Positions 24,715-31,860 of a stretch of DNA of 64,000 nt are shown here, in pieces. The position numbers and the translations under genes were made by a program. Below the pieces are notes generated by a model that saw only the letters and a list, made by a program, of their open reading frames with translations, ran no database searches and was not told the origin of the DNA. This stretch comes from Bacillota bacterium (GTDB lineage Bacteria > Bacillota > Clostridia > Peptostreptococcales > Anaerovoracaceae), in contig JAAWDM010000025.1 of NCBI GenBank assembly GCA_022793795.1, positions 110,563-174,562 of the forward strand, written 5' to 3'. Each line of letters begins with the position of its first letter. Within the stretch, counting starts at the first letter, position 1.

Positions 24715-25832
24715 GTCAATATACTGAAAACGCCCCTTCAAACATCCGCGCTGCCCAGGGGCAAGTTGCCCAGGGTCAAGCTGTCAGTTCCACCAGCGTC
24801 GACGGCCGAACCATCAAGCCGCCCACTGGCAAACTCTTAAAGGGCGGCCTCCTATTTCTGGCATTAGCGTCCCTGACCCTCTGGCTTCTGCTAAAGGAAT
24901 ACAGCTTGCCTCAACTTCTGGCTGCCGTAAAAAACGTAGATATGCGCTTTCTTCCTGTAGCCGCTTTCGCCATGGGGCTTTTTTTGCTGTGTGAAGGAAA
25001 AAACATAGCCACTGGGCTGGCCATGGCGGGCCGCCCCATCGGCCTGCGGCAGATGGGGCGCTACGCCATGGGGGGTTACTTTTTTAGTTCTGTAACCCCT
25101 TCCGCCTCCGGCGGCCAGCCCATGCAGCTATATTTTATGTACAAAGATGGAATCGCTCCCTCTCACGGCTCTCTAGCCCTTTTGCTGGAGTTGACCAGTT
25201 TTCAGATCGTCTCCATTTCTATGGCTCTCTTTGGCCTGGTGTACACTTATGTCCATCAGATGGCCATGATGACTGAAATCAAATACCTTCTCTTCCTGGG
25301 TCTGGGACTTAACCTGGCTCTGCTACTGATTCTGCTGGCAGCTTTGTTTTCCAATGCCTTGTTAAAAGGAGGGCTACACTTTGTCCTAATTATATTGGGC
25401 CGCCTGATGCCTGCTAAGGCCCCGACCCATCGCCGCAAGCTATTGGTATTTGCTGCTTCCTATGGTCGGGCGGCCACCCATTTAAAAAAACATCCTGCCG
25501 TTTTCCTCAAGCTGCTGGCCACTTCTACGGTGCAGCTTCTTGCCTTTCACTCCATCCCTTACCTGATCTATTTGTGCTTTGGCCTTACAGGGTACGAATG
25601 GCTTGAAATTTTTTCCCTGCAGGCCCTCCTCTATGTATCGGTGTCCGCCCTGCCCCTTCCCGGCGCAGTTGGCGTTACGGAAGGGGGCTTTGCCGTGGTA
25701 TTTCAGCAGGTCTTTCCGCCGCCCCTTCTGGGCGCTGCTCTGATTCTCTGCCGGTTAATCAGTTTTTATCTGCCTCTCATGGCCAGCGGCCTGGGCCTCA
25801 TCTGGCTGTCTTTCTCATCCGACTCAAAGTAA
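24711..25832 (+). CDS. LPG-synthase transmembrane-region protein (flippase-like)
   Basis: 373 residues. A Gln/Ala/Ser-rich N-terminus is followed by about eight membrane segments typical of the lysylphosphatidylglycerol_TM/UPF0104 family (SSVTPSASGGQPMQLYFMYKDG; PLPGAVGVTEGGFAVVF). The cytosolic aminoacyl-transferase domain of MprF is absent, so it is the stand-alone flippase-like form. It overlaps the deacetylase by 4 bp and ends the operon. Moving the glycolipid made upstream is the most economical role. Confidence 0.87.
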   Translation: MSQYTENAPSNIRAAQGQVAQGQAVSSTSVDGRTIKPPTGKLLKGGLLFLALASLTLWLLLKEYSLPQLLAAVKNVDMRFLPVAAFAMGLFLLCEGKNIATGLAMAGRPIGLRQMGRYAMGGYFFSSVTPSASGGQPMQLYFMYKDGIAPSHGSLALLLELTSFQIVSISMALFGLVYTYVHQMAMMTEIKYLLFLGLGLNLALLLILLAALFSNALLKGGLHFVLIILGRLMPAKAPTHRRKLLVFAASYGRAATHLKKHPAVFLKLLATSTVQLLAFHSIPYLIYLCFGLTGYEWLEIFSLQALLYVSVSALPLPGAVGVTEGGFAVVFQQVFPPPLLGAALILCRLISFYLPLMASGLGLIWLSFSSDSK

Positions 25833-25930
25833 GATGTTTCCATATTTTCTGTTTATAAAGAGATGAGCCAACATTTTGCTGTAATTTCGTTGGCCGTTTC
25901 AGTAAAAAAATCTAAATTGTACAACAAATC

Positions 25931-25963
25931 AAAAAACGGGACTGTCACCCAAGGGACAGTCCC
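25931..25963 (-). terminator. Intrinsic terminator of the isochorismatase operon
   Basis: GGGACTGTC pairs with GACAGTCCC; on the minus strand the stem is followed by GTTTTTTG. It lies 16 bp past the hydrolase stop codon. Confidence 0.8.
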
Positions 25964-25978
25964 AACCTTCTATACCTT

Positions 25979-26584
25979 CTACACTTCCAAAGGCCAGTTT
26001 TCTACAATCTCGATGCCTACATTGGCCATATCGACCATGTTGGCTCGCTGAATTTCCTTTGTATTGGAGGAACAGCATTGCTCCACCACGATGGTACGAT
26101 AATCCATGGAAATGGCATCATAGCAGGTAGTTCGCACACAGTTAGGAGTGGTGGTTCCGATGACAATCAGCGTGTCGATTCCTTTTCTCCTCAGTATCAG
26201 ATCCAGTTCTGTCTGAAAGAACCCGCTCCACCGAGGCTTGACGACCACGTAATCCTCTGGTTTCCGAACCAGTCCCTCCGGCTCTTCAATGCTGTTAATT
26301 CCAGTGGAGTCCGGCCCCAAAGGCCTGCCTCCCTTATCCCAAACAGAAAACCGAGTATGCTCCACATCGCTGCCATCCTGTCGATAAATCCGTTTTACCC
26401 AGAACACCGGAATCCCTTCGGCTCTAGCCGCCTCTGCCAAAACATTACACGCTGGTACAGTGGATTTTGCGCCGGCAATGCAATGGGCGGCTCCTGGCTC
26501 CACGAAAGCCTTCTCCATGTCAATGATGATCAGAGCGGTTCTCTGAGGATTGACCTTCAATCTCTCTTCAATCTTTATAGCCAT
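25979..26584 (-). CDS. Isochorismatase-family cysteine hydrolase
   Basis: 201 residues with the family triad: Asp in ALIIIDMEKAF, Lys in VVVKPRWSGF, Cys in GTTTPNCVRTT, the last preceded by the usual cis-peptide context. Members hydrolyse isochorismate, nicotinamide, ureido or N-carbamoyl amides. The neighbouring aminotransferase and IclR regulator suggest a catabolic amidase-like role rather than siderophore synthesis. Its start overlaps the IclR gene by 17 bp. Confidence 0.88.
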   Translation of the reverse strand: MAIKIEERLKVNPQRTALIIIDMEKAFVEPGAAHCIAGAKSTVPACNVLAEAARAEGIPVFWVKRIYRQDGSDVEHTRFSVWDKGGRPLGPDSTGINSIEEPEGLVRKPEDYVVVKPRWSGFFQTELDLILRRKGIDTLIVIGTTTPNCVRTTCYDAISMDYRTIVVEQCCSSNTKEIQRANMVDMANVGIEIVENWPLEV

Positions 26585-27356
26585 GTTGATACCCCATCTT
26601 CTTTCCTATTTCCGCTGCTGCAGCACATACAGACTCTTTAATGAACTCCAAACCCTTCACCTTTTCCATCCGGCTCACTGGCCCGGAAACGCTGATAGCG
26701 CCTGCCAGCCCTCCATTTTCGTCCATAACAGGGGCTGCGAAACAGAAAAGTCCGTATTCGTATTCCTCATTGTCTACACTGTAGCCTACCTGCCGAATCT
26801 TTGTCAGTTCTGCTTCCAGTTCCGGCCGCGTGGTTATGGTGTTGACCGTCTTTTTTTCAAAGGTTTGGCTCTCCCAGTAGCGAGCCAGGCGATTCTCGTC
26901 CATGGCGCTTAAAAACAGTTTTCCCATGCCTGAACAGTACAACTCGAATACTGGGTCTAGCTTGGAAATCAAAAGAGACGCCTCGCCGTAAACGCTCTGC
27001 ACCACCAAAACCCTGTTCTCAAAGGCAACGCCCAGATTGACAGTCTCTCCCGTTACCTTGGCCAGATTCTCCATTATGGGCTGTGCCACAGTTTTTAGAT
27101 CCAAACGATTTCTGACCTGCTTGCCTGCTTTTAGGAAAAACAGGCCCAGCCGATATCGCTCGCTGGCCGGGTTCCGTTCGATCCATTCCCATTCCTGCAA
27201 AGTATATAGGATACGAAACACCGTGGATTTGGAAAGGCCGGTGGCTGCTGCAATTTGGGAGATTCCCGCCTCGCCGCTATTTCCCGATAGAAACTCCACC
27301 ACCTGACAGGCTTTTTCAATCATGGAAATCGTATTATAGTTTTCCTTCTGAGCCAT
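26568..27356 (-). CDS. IclR-family transcriptional regulator
   Basis: 262 residues. Winged helix-turn-helix at about 10-75 (ISQIAAATGLSKSTVFRILYTLQ) and the IclR effector domain to the C-terminus (LYCSGMGKLFLSAM; VDNEEYEYGLFCFAAPVMDENGGLAGAISVSGP). Such proteins control degradation pathways in response to a small molecule. It lies between the aminotransferase and the hydrolase, all on the minus strand, and probably regulates both. Confidence 0.92.
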   Translation of the reverse strand: MAQKENYNTISMIEKACQVVEFLSGNSGEAGISQIAAATGLSKSTVFRILYTLQEWEWIERNPASERYRLGLFFLKAGKQVRNRLDLKTVAQPIMENLAKVTGETVNLGVAFENRVLVVQSVYGEASLLISKLDPVFELYCSGMGKLFLSAMDENRLARYWESQTFEKKTVNTITTRPELEAELTKIRQVGYSVDNEEYEYGLFCFAAPVMDENGGLAGAISVSGPVSRMEKVKGLEFIKESVCAAAAEIGKKMGYQHGYKD

Positions 27357-27384
27357 ATGCTCTCCCTTTCATCCTTGCTCCGAC

Positions 27385-28545
27385 TTACCGGAATAAATCC
27401 ATCTTCTCAATGCGGTCAAATGCCTCTTTTAGCACGTCCACGCCTACCGTACAGGCCATTCTCAGATACCCTTCGCCGCAGTCGCCAAAGGCATTGCCTG
27501 GCAGAGACAATACATGTGCCTCTCTCAAGATGCGGTCTGCCACCTGAGCAGAGGATAAACCGGTCTCCTTTATATTGACGAACAAATAGAAAGTTCCCTT
27601 TGCCGGAAGGATAGACATCTTCGGAATCTGGTTGATTCTGTCGATGGCGTACTGAACTCTCTTCTGGTATTCTGCAATCATAGGCGGCTGAATCCGCTTC
27701 CGGTCGCGAATGGCGTAAATGGCAGCTCTCTGGGATACGGACGGCGCTGTGAACACCACGTTTTCATTGATGGTCTGAATGGTCTGCACCAAAAAGTCCG
27801 GCGCTATGATATTGCCTACCCGCCATCCAGTCATGGTAAAATTCTTGGAGAAAGAGTTGATGGTGATGGTTCTCTCCTTCATGCCGGGAAGAGACATGAG
27901 GGGAATAAATTCCTCCGCATAGCTGAAAGCGCCATAGATGTCGTCAGCGATTACCACCAAATCGTGCTCTTTGGCGATGGCTGCCACCTTTTCCAGAGAC
28001 TCTCTGCTAAAACAGTTGCCTGTAGGGTTGTTTGGCGTATTGATGACTATGGCCTTGGTTCTCTCTGTTATCAAAGCCTGAAGCCGGTCCAGGTTCACCT
28101 GAAAATCCTCTTCCTCTACCGTATCCAAAACCACAGGAATTCCTCTGGCCAGCTCAATCTGTTGTGGGTACGGTGTAAAATATGGAGCATGAATGATAAC
28201 CTCATCGCCATCATCTAAAATGGCTTCCAACGCCAGGTACATGGCCAGACATCCGCTGGCAGTGACGAAAATTTCGCTGGTATCCACAGTCAGGCCGTAA
28301 TCCTCCTGATACATCTTGGCGATGGCTGCTTTTAGTTCTGGATCGCCGCTGAAATCGGTATACTTGGTATGGCCTGCCTTGGCGTCTGCCATGGATGCCT
28401 CAATAACCTTTTCGTCTGTAATCAAATCTGGGTCGCCTAAACTCAAATTGATACAATCGTCAAAGGATTTTGCCAGTGCATCGGACTGTCCCATGGCTGT
28501 GGACGTGTCTTTCCAATAACGCTTTGAGATAAATTTATGCTTCAT
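27385..28545 (-). CDS. PLP-dependent aminotransferase, class I/II
   Basis: About 386 residues. It has the PLP Lys in SFSKNFTMTGWRVG, the NTPNNPTG pyridoxal-phosphate and substrate loop, and DDIYGAFSY. It transfers amino groups from an unknown donor (aromatic or aspartate-type by general resemblance). The ATG at 28545 is chosen because AAGGGGG lies 8 bp upstream; the frame opens 21 bp earlier without a ribosome site. First gene of the aminotransferase-IclR-hydrolase set. Confidence 0.92.
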   Translation of the reverse strand: MKHKFISKRYWKDTSTAMGQSDALAKSFDDCINLSLGDPDLITDEKVIEASMADAKAGHTKYTDFSGDPELKAAIAKMYQEDYGLTVDTSEIFVTASGCLAMYLALEAILDDGDEVIIHAPYFTPYPQQIELARGIPVVLDTVEEEDFQVNLDRLQALITERTKAIVINTPNNPTGNCFSRESLEKVAAIAKEHDLVVIADDIYGAFSYAEEFIPLMSLPGMKERTITINSFSKNFTMTGWRVGNIIAPDFLVQTIQTINENVVFTAPSVSQRAAIYAIRDRKRIQPPMIAEYQKRVQYAIDRINQIPKMSILPAKGTFYLFVNIKETGLSSAQVADRILREAHVLSLPGNAFGDCGEGYLRMACTVGVDVLKEAFDRIEKMDLFR

Positions 28546-28664
28546 AATGAAAACCCCCTTGGTCATATAATAGTATCTATGATTTTTCTGGAACGCCGTT
28601 CCAGCTATATCATCAATATACTATTTCCAAGAGGGTTTGTCAATACCTTATTCTATTTGTTATT

Positions 28665-30518
28665 CTATTGGTCTTTTACTCTCATGGCTCTAAAGGAGTT
28701 GAGAATGGCCAGTACGGATACGCCCACGTCGGCAAAGACCGCTGCCCACATATTGACCAGTCCCACAGCGCAAAGCGCCAGTACTAAGAGCTTAATCCCA
28801 AGGGCAAAGACGATGTTTTCCTTGACGATGACCATGGTCTTTCTCGCAATGTCCATAATCTTAGTCAGCTTGGATGGTTCATCGTTCATAATCACGATAT
28901 CCGCTGCTTCAATGGCTGCATCGGAACCCAAACCGCCCATGGCCACTCCCACATCGGCTCGCGCCAGAACCGGCGCGTCGTTGATACCGTCTCCTACAAA
29001 AATCAGCTTGCCCTTTTTAGATTTTCCTGCCAAAAGGGCTTCCACCTTTTCCACCTTACCATCTGGCAGCAGTTCGGTATAGACCTGATCAATACCCAGT
29101 TTTTGTCCTACAGCCTCTCCAGCCGCTCTGTTGTCCCCTGTCAACATAACCGTCTGGATTCCCCGCTTTTTCAAGCCAGCCACTGCGGATACCGCATCTT
29201 CTTTCAGTTTATCTGCAATGAGAATATATCCTGCATAAGTCTGGTCTATGGCCACATGAACCACAGTTCCTGCCATCTGGTCTTGACAGTAATCCACTTT
29301 TTTCTGTTCCATCAGCTTTCCGTTTCCGGCTGCCACCAGCTTACCATCTATCAAAGCCGTTACGCCGTAACCGGAGAGTTCCTCCACATTCTTCACCTTA
29401 TTCTGGTCTACCAAGCCGTTTCCAGCCTCATAAGCCTGTTTTAGGGATGTGGAAATGGGATGAGTGGAATAGCTTTCAACATGGGCCCCATAGTAAAGGA
29501 GCTCTGCCTCAGTAAAACCTTCCGCCGGCTGGCACTTTTCCACCTGAAACACCCCTTGGGTCAAGGTTCCTGTCTTATCCATAACCACGTATTCTGCCGA
29601 TGCCATGGCCTCCAGATAATTGCTGCCCTTTATCAAAACTCCTGCTTTAGATGCTCCGCCAATGCCGCCAAAGAAGCTAAGTGGCACAGAGATAACCAGC
29701 GCGCATGGGCAGGAAACCACCAGAAATTCCAAAGCTCGGTAGAGCCAATCGGTAAACACCGCACCCTCTATAACAAGCGGCGGTACCACTGCCAAAACCA
29801 CAGCAGCCATTACCACTACCGGCGTATAGACCACTGCAAACCTGGTGATAAAATTCTCTGTTTTCGCCTTTTTTATCGTAGCGTTTTCTACCAAATCTAA
29901 AATCTTGCTGACTGTAGATTCTCCAAAGACTTTGGTCACCTTCACCACCAGCAGCCCGTTTAAGTTGATACAGCCGCTGAGTACCTGGCTGCCAACCATG
30001 ACCTCCCGCGGCGCCGATTCTCCTGTCAGCGCTGCAGTATCCACCATGGAATCCCCCTCTACGACCACGCCGTCCAAGGGAAGTTTTTCACCAGGCCGCA
30101 CCAAAATCAAGTCCCCTATTTTTACCTGGTCTGGCTCCACCTTTTCTACCTTATCTCCAATTTTCAAATTGGCATAATCGGGCCTGATGTCCATTAAATC
30201 CGTAATGGAACGTCTGGATCTTCCCACTGCAAAATCCTCGAAAAGTTCCCCCACCTGATAAAACAGCATGACTGCTACAGCTTCTGGATATTCTCCAATG
30301 GCAAAAGCGCCGATGGATGCAATGGCCATCAAAAAATTTTCATCGAAAACCTTGCCATAACAGATATTCCTTACAGCCTTAAATATGACCTTGTATCCGA
30401 TTACCCCATAAGCAGCCAAAAATACAGCCAACCTCAGCCACCAGGGTTCTGCAGGCACAAACAAAGCAGCCACAAAGATGAGGGCGCCCACAGATAACCT
30501 GATAATCCGCTTCTTCAT
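28665..30518 (-). CDS. Heavy-metal P1B-type ATPase (Zn/Cd/Pb-like exporter)
   Basis: About 617 residues. It has an SCPCALV metal site in the sixth membrane helix, DKTGTLT phosphorylation site, HP motif (YSTHPIS), TGDNRAAGE and GDGINDAP. CPC with this length fits the Zn/Cd/Pb group (CadA/ZntA). It lacks an N-terminal HMA domain; a separate 73-residue HMA protein is encoded just upstream. The ATG at 30518 is preferred since AGGAGGGG is 7 bp before it; the ATG at 30524 is too close. The operator at 30829-30848 implies metal-induced expression. Confidence 0.93.
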   Translation of the reverse strand: MKKRIIRLSVGALIFVAALFVPAEPWWLRLAVFLAAYGVIGYKVIFKAVRNICYGKVFDENFLMAIASIGAFAIGEYPEAVAVMLFYQVGELFEDFAVGRSRRSITDLMDIRPDYANLKIGDKVEKVEPDQVKIGDLILVRPGEKLPLDGVVVEGDSMVDTAALTGESAPREVMVGSQVLSGCINLNGLLVVKVTKVFGESTVSKILDLVENATIKKAKTENFITRFAVVYTPVVVMAAVVLAVVPPLVIEGAVFTDWLYRALEFLVVSCPCALVISVPLSFFGGIGGASKAGVLIKGSNYLEAMASAEYVVMDKTGTLTQGVFQVEKCQPAEGFTEAELLYYGAHVESYSTHPISTSLKQAYEAGNGLVDQNKVKNVEELSGYGVTALIDGKLVAAGNGKLMEQKKVDYCQDQMAGTVVHVAIDQTYAGYILIADKLKEDAVSAVAGLKKRGIQTVMLTGDNRAAGEAVGQKLGIDQVYTELLPDGKVEKVEALLAGKSKKGKLIFVGDGINDAPVLARADVGVAMGGLGSDAAIEAADIVIMNDEPSKLTKIMDIARKTMVIVKENIVFALGIKLLVLALCAVGLVNMWAAVFADVGVSVLAILNSFRAMRVKDQ

Positions 30519-30537
30519 TTCCATTCCCCTCCTGTAA

Positions 30538-30759
30538 TTATGCTTCCTTCATTTCTACATCCGGATCTGTTTTCTTCACAGTCTTTTTCAGCTTTTTCAC
30601 CATATCCGCTGTAGGCTCTTCAGCGGTTTCTACGATCATCTTTGTAGTCAAAAAGCTGACCGATACGCTGTCCACCCCTTCCAGTTTGGATACATTGTTT
30701 TCAATCTCTGCTGCACAGTGAGCGCAGTCCAGTCCGTCAAGAATATAAGTCTTTTTCAT
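30538..30759 (-). CDS. Free-standing heavy-metal-associated (HMA) chaperone
   Basis: 73 residues, one ferredoxin-like HMA domain with the metal-binding CxxC in DGLDCAHCAAEIE. An acidic residue (Asp) just before the first Cys is often seen in Zn/Cd-type domains. It is first in the operon and probably delivers metal to, or replaces the missing N-terminal domain of, the ATPase that follows 19 bp after. Confidence 0.92.
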   Translation of the reverse strand: MKKTYILDGLDCAHCAAEIENNVSKLEGVDSVSVSFLTTKMIVETAEEPTADMVKKLKKTVKKTDPDVEMKEA

Positions 30760-30791
30760 CGTTGTCCTCCTTTATTATTTTACGTTTACGA

Positions 30792-30807
30792 TTGAGTATT
30801 TATTCAA
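30792..30807 (-). promoter_or_regulatory. Second, imperfect ArsR-type operator copy
   Basis: TTGAATAAATACTCAA (minus strand) is a diverged copy of the palindrome at 30829-30848, placed between the -10 box and the HMA ribosome site. Confidence 0.5.
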
Positions 30808-30823
30808 CTGTTTCTTTTTCTTC

Positions 30824-30853
30824 ATTATAGTTGAATATATATTCAACTGTCAA
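30824..30853 (-). promoter_or_regulatory. Metal-responsive promoter with operator in the spacer
   Basis: On the minus strand, perfect TTGACA (30848-30853) and perfect TATAAT (30824-30829) are 18 bp apart. A perfect 20-bp palindrome, AGTTGAATATATATTCAACT (30829-30848), fills the spacer and touches both boxes. This is the TGAA-N-TTCA form bound by ArsR/SmtB repressors (CadC, CzrA), so metal would lift repression of the HMA-ATPase operon. No ArsR gene is in the window. Confidence 0.8.
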
Positions 30854-31154
30854 GAGTTTTTTGCAAATAATTTAGAAAAATCATCCGAAAAATCAAATTT
30901 TTCAAAAAAAATGTATACCACGCTCTCGCATTTGCATTTCTGTTTTAGTAAATTATTTCCAATTATGTAACAATCAATGCGAAATATGGGTCAAATATTC
31001 TATATTTACCTCTCATGCCCCATCTTTCATCGGTTATAGAACAGTTGTGTTGGACATTTTTGAGCAGTTTTTCTAATTTCGGTTGACTTTTTAAGATTTT
31101 ATTGGATACAAAATCAAGGATTTTTAATTTTCGGATGACATTGCTCTATCCGCG
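30854..31154. other. Gene-free AT-rich stretch
   Basis: No open frame, RNA gene or promoter that I trust is visible in these 300 bp between the metal operon promoter and the tRNA-Val terminator. The word TCATCCGAAA occurs at 30891 and, inverted, near 31130. Confidence 0.5.
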
Positions 31155-31194
31155 AAAAAAAAAGCAAGGCACTCACTCTGAAATGCCTTGCTTT
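31155..31194 (-). terminator. Intrinsic terminator of tRNA-Val
   Basis: AAAGCAAGGCA and TGCCTTGCTTT pair; on the minus strand a run of nine T follows, directly after the tRNA. Confidence 0.85.
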
Positions 31195-31203
31195 CTCTTA
31201 CTC

Positions 31204-31279
31204 TGGTGATTCGTGGCGGGCTCGAACCGCCGACCTTCTGGTTGTCACCCAGACGCTCTCCCAGCTGAGCTAACAAATC
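31204..31279 (-). tRNA. tRNA-Val (GAC)
   Basis: On the minus strand the acceptor GATTTGT pairs with ACGAATC, the D-arm is GCTCAGCTGGGAGAGC, the anticodon loop is GTGACAA (GAC) and the T-arm is GGCGG-TTCGAGC-CCGCC. Discriminator A and CCA are encoded. Confidence 0.93.
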
Positions 31280-31309
31280 ACACTCTATGCTTTCATTTTA
31301 CCATACCTC

Positions 31310-31795
31310 TCATTCCCTGTCCAGAAAAAATAGGGCCTCTTCATAATCTTTTACATAGTATCGGATGTTCGTCCTACCTTTTTGAATAATGGTATGCCCC
31401 TCCTTTTCTAGCATCTCCTTCTGTGCCTCGACGCCGCCGGGATATTTGGGGTTTAGTTCCCCATTGGCCTTCAAAGTTCTCCAATAAGGCGTTTTATCAT
31501 CGCTCCTCTGAAAACTTGCCCATGCCACAATGGAAACGAATATTCCAGCTGTAATCGGCTCTGTAAAATCAGCTCCGCTTTCCTTTGCAAAATATTCCCT
31601 TATGGCGCCCACCGTAAGCAGCTTTCCAAAGGGGACAAGCCGCATTACTTTGTCATAATCCAGGGGCGGCGCAAAATACATTCTGTCTCCGCCGTATTTT
31701 TCTATGCTTTTTTCATCCGTAATGGTCTGAAACTTGGGCATATCCTTGCTATCGTTTAACATTGCGTTAAAATCTTTTTTCTCTTCATTCGCCAT
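31310..31795 (-). CDS. MGMT/alkyltransferase-like (ATL) family protein
   Basis: About 161 residues. The segment VPFGKLLTVGAIREYFAKESG and the later TPYWRTLKANGELNPKYPGG...EMLEKEGHTI follow the DNA-binding half of O6-alkylguanine methyltransferases, but the reactive PCHR cysteine is absent. That is the pattern of alkyltransferase-like proteins, which bind alkylated bases and flag them for repair. An extra N-terminal part of about 55 residues is not typical. The ATG at 31795 follows AGGAGGTG by 7 bp; the longer frame from 31846 looks untranslated. Confidence 0.75.
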   Translation of the reverse strand: MANEEKKDFNAMLNDSKDMPKFQTITDEKSIEKYGGDRMYFAPPLDYDKVMRLVPFGKLLTVGAIREYFAKESGADFTEPITAGIFVSIVAWASFQRSDDKTPYWRTLKANGELNPKYPGGVEAQKEMLEKEGHTIIQKGRTNIRYYVKDYEEALFFLDRE

Positions 31796-31860
31796 AAATA
31801 TGCACCTCCTGCACACAAGTATAAACCAACAGAAAAGCATATGCAATGAGACAGTTTTTT

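Noticed and set aside
19161..31140. Dispersed 10-mer TCATCCGAAA (19162, 30891, about 31127 inverted)
   Set aside because: Short, AT-rich surroundings differ, and three hits in 64 kb could be chance.
31204..31279. tRNA-Asp (GTC) on the plus strand
   Set aside because: The reverse anticodon loop reads that way, but the T-arm, D-arm and CCA only fit the minus strand, giving tRNA-Val (GAC).
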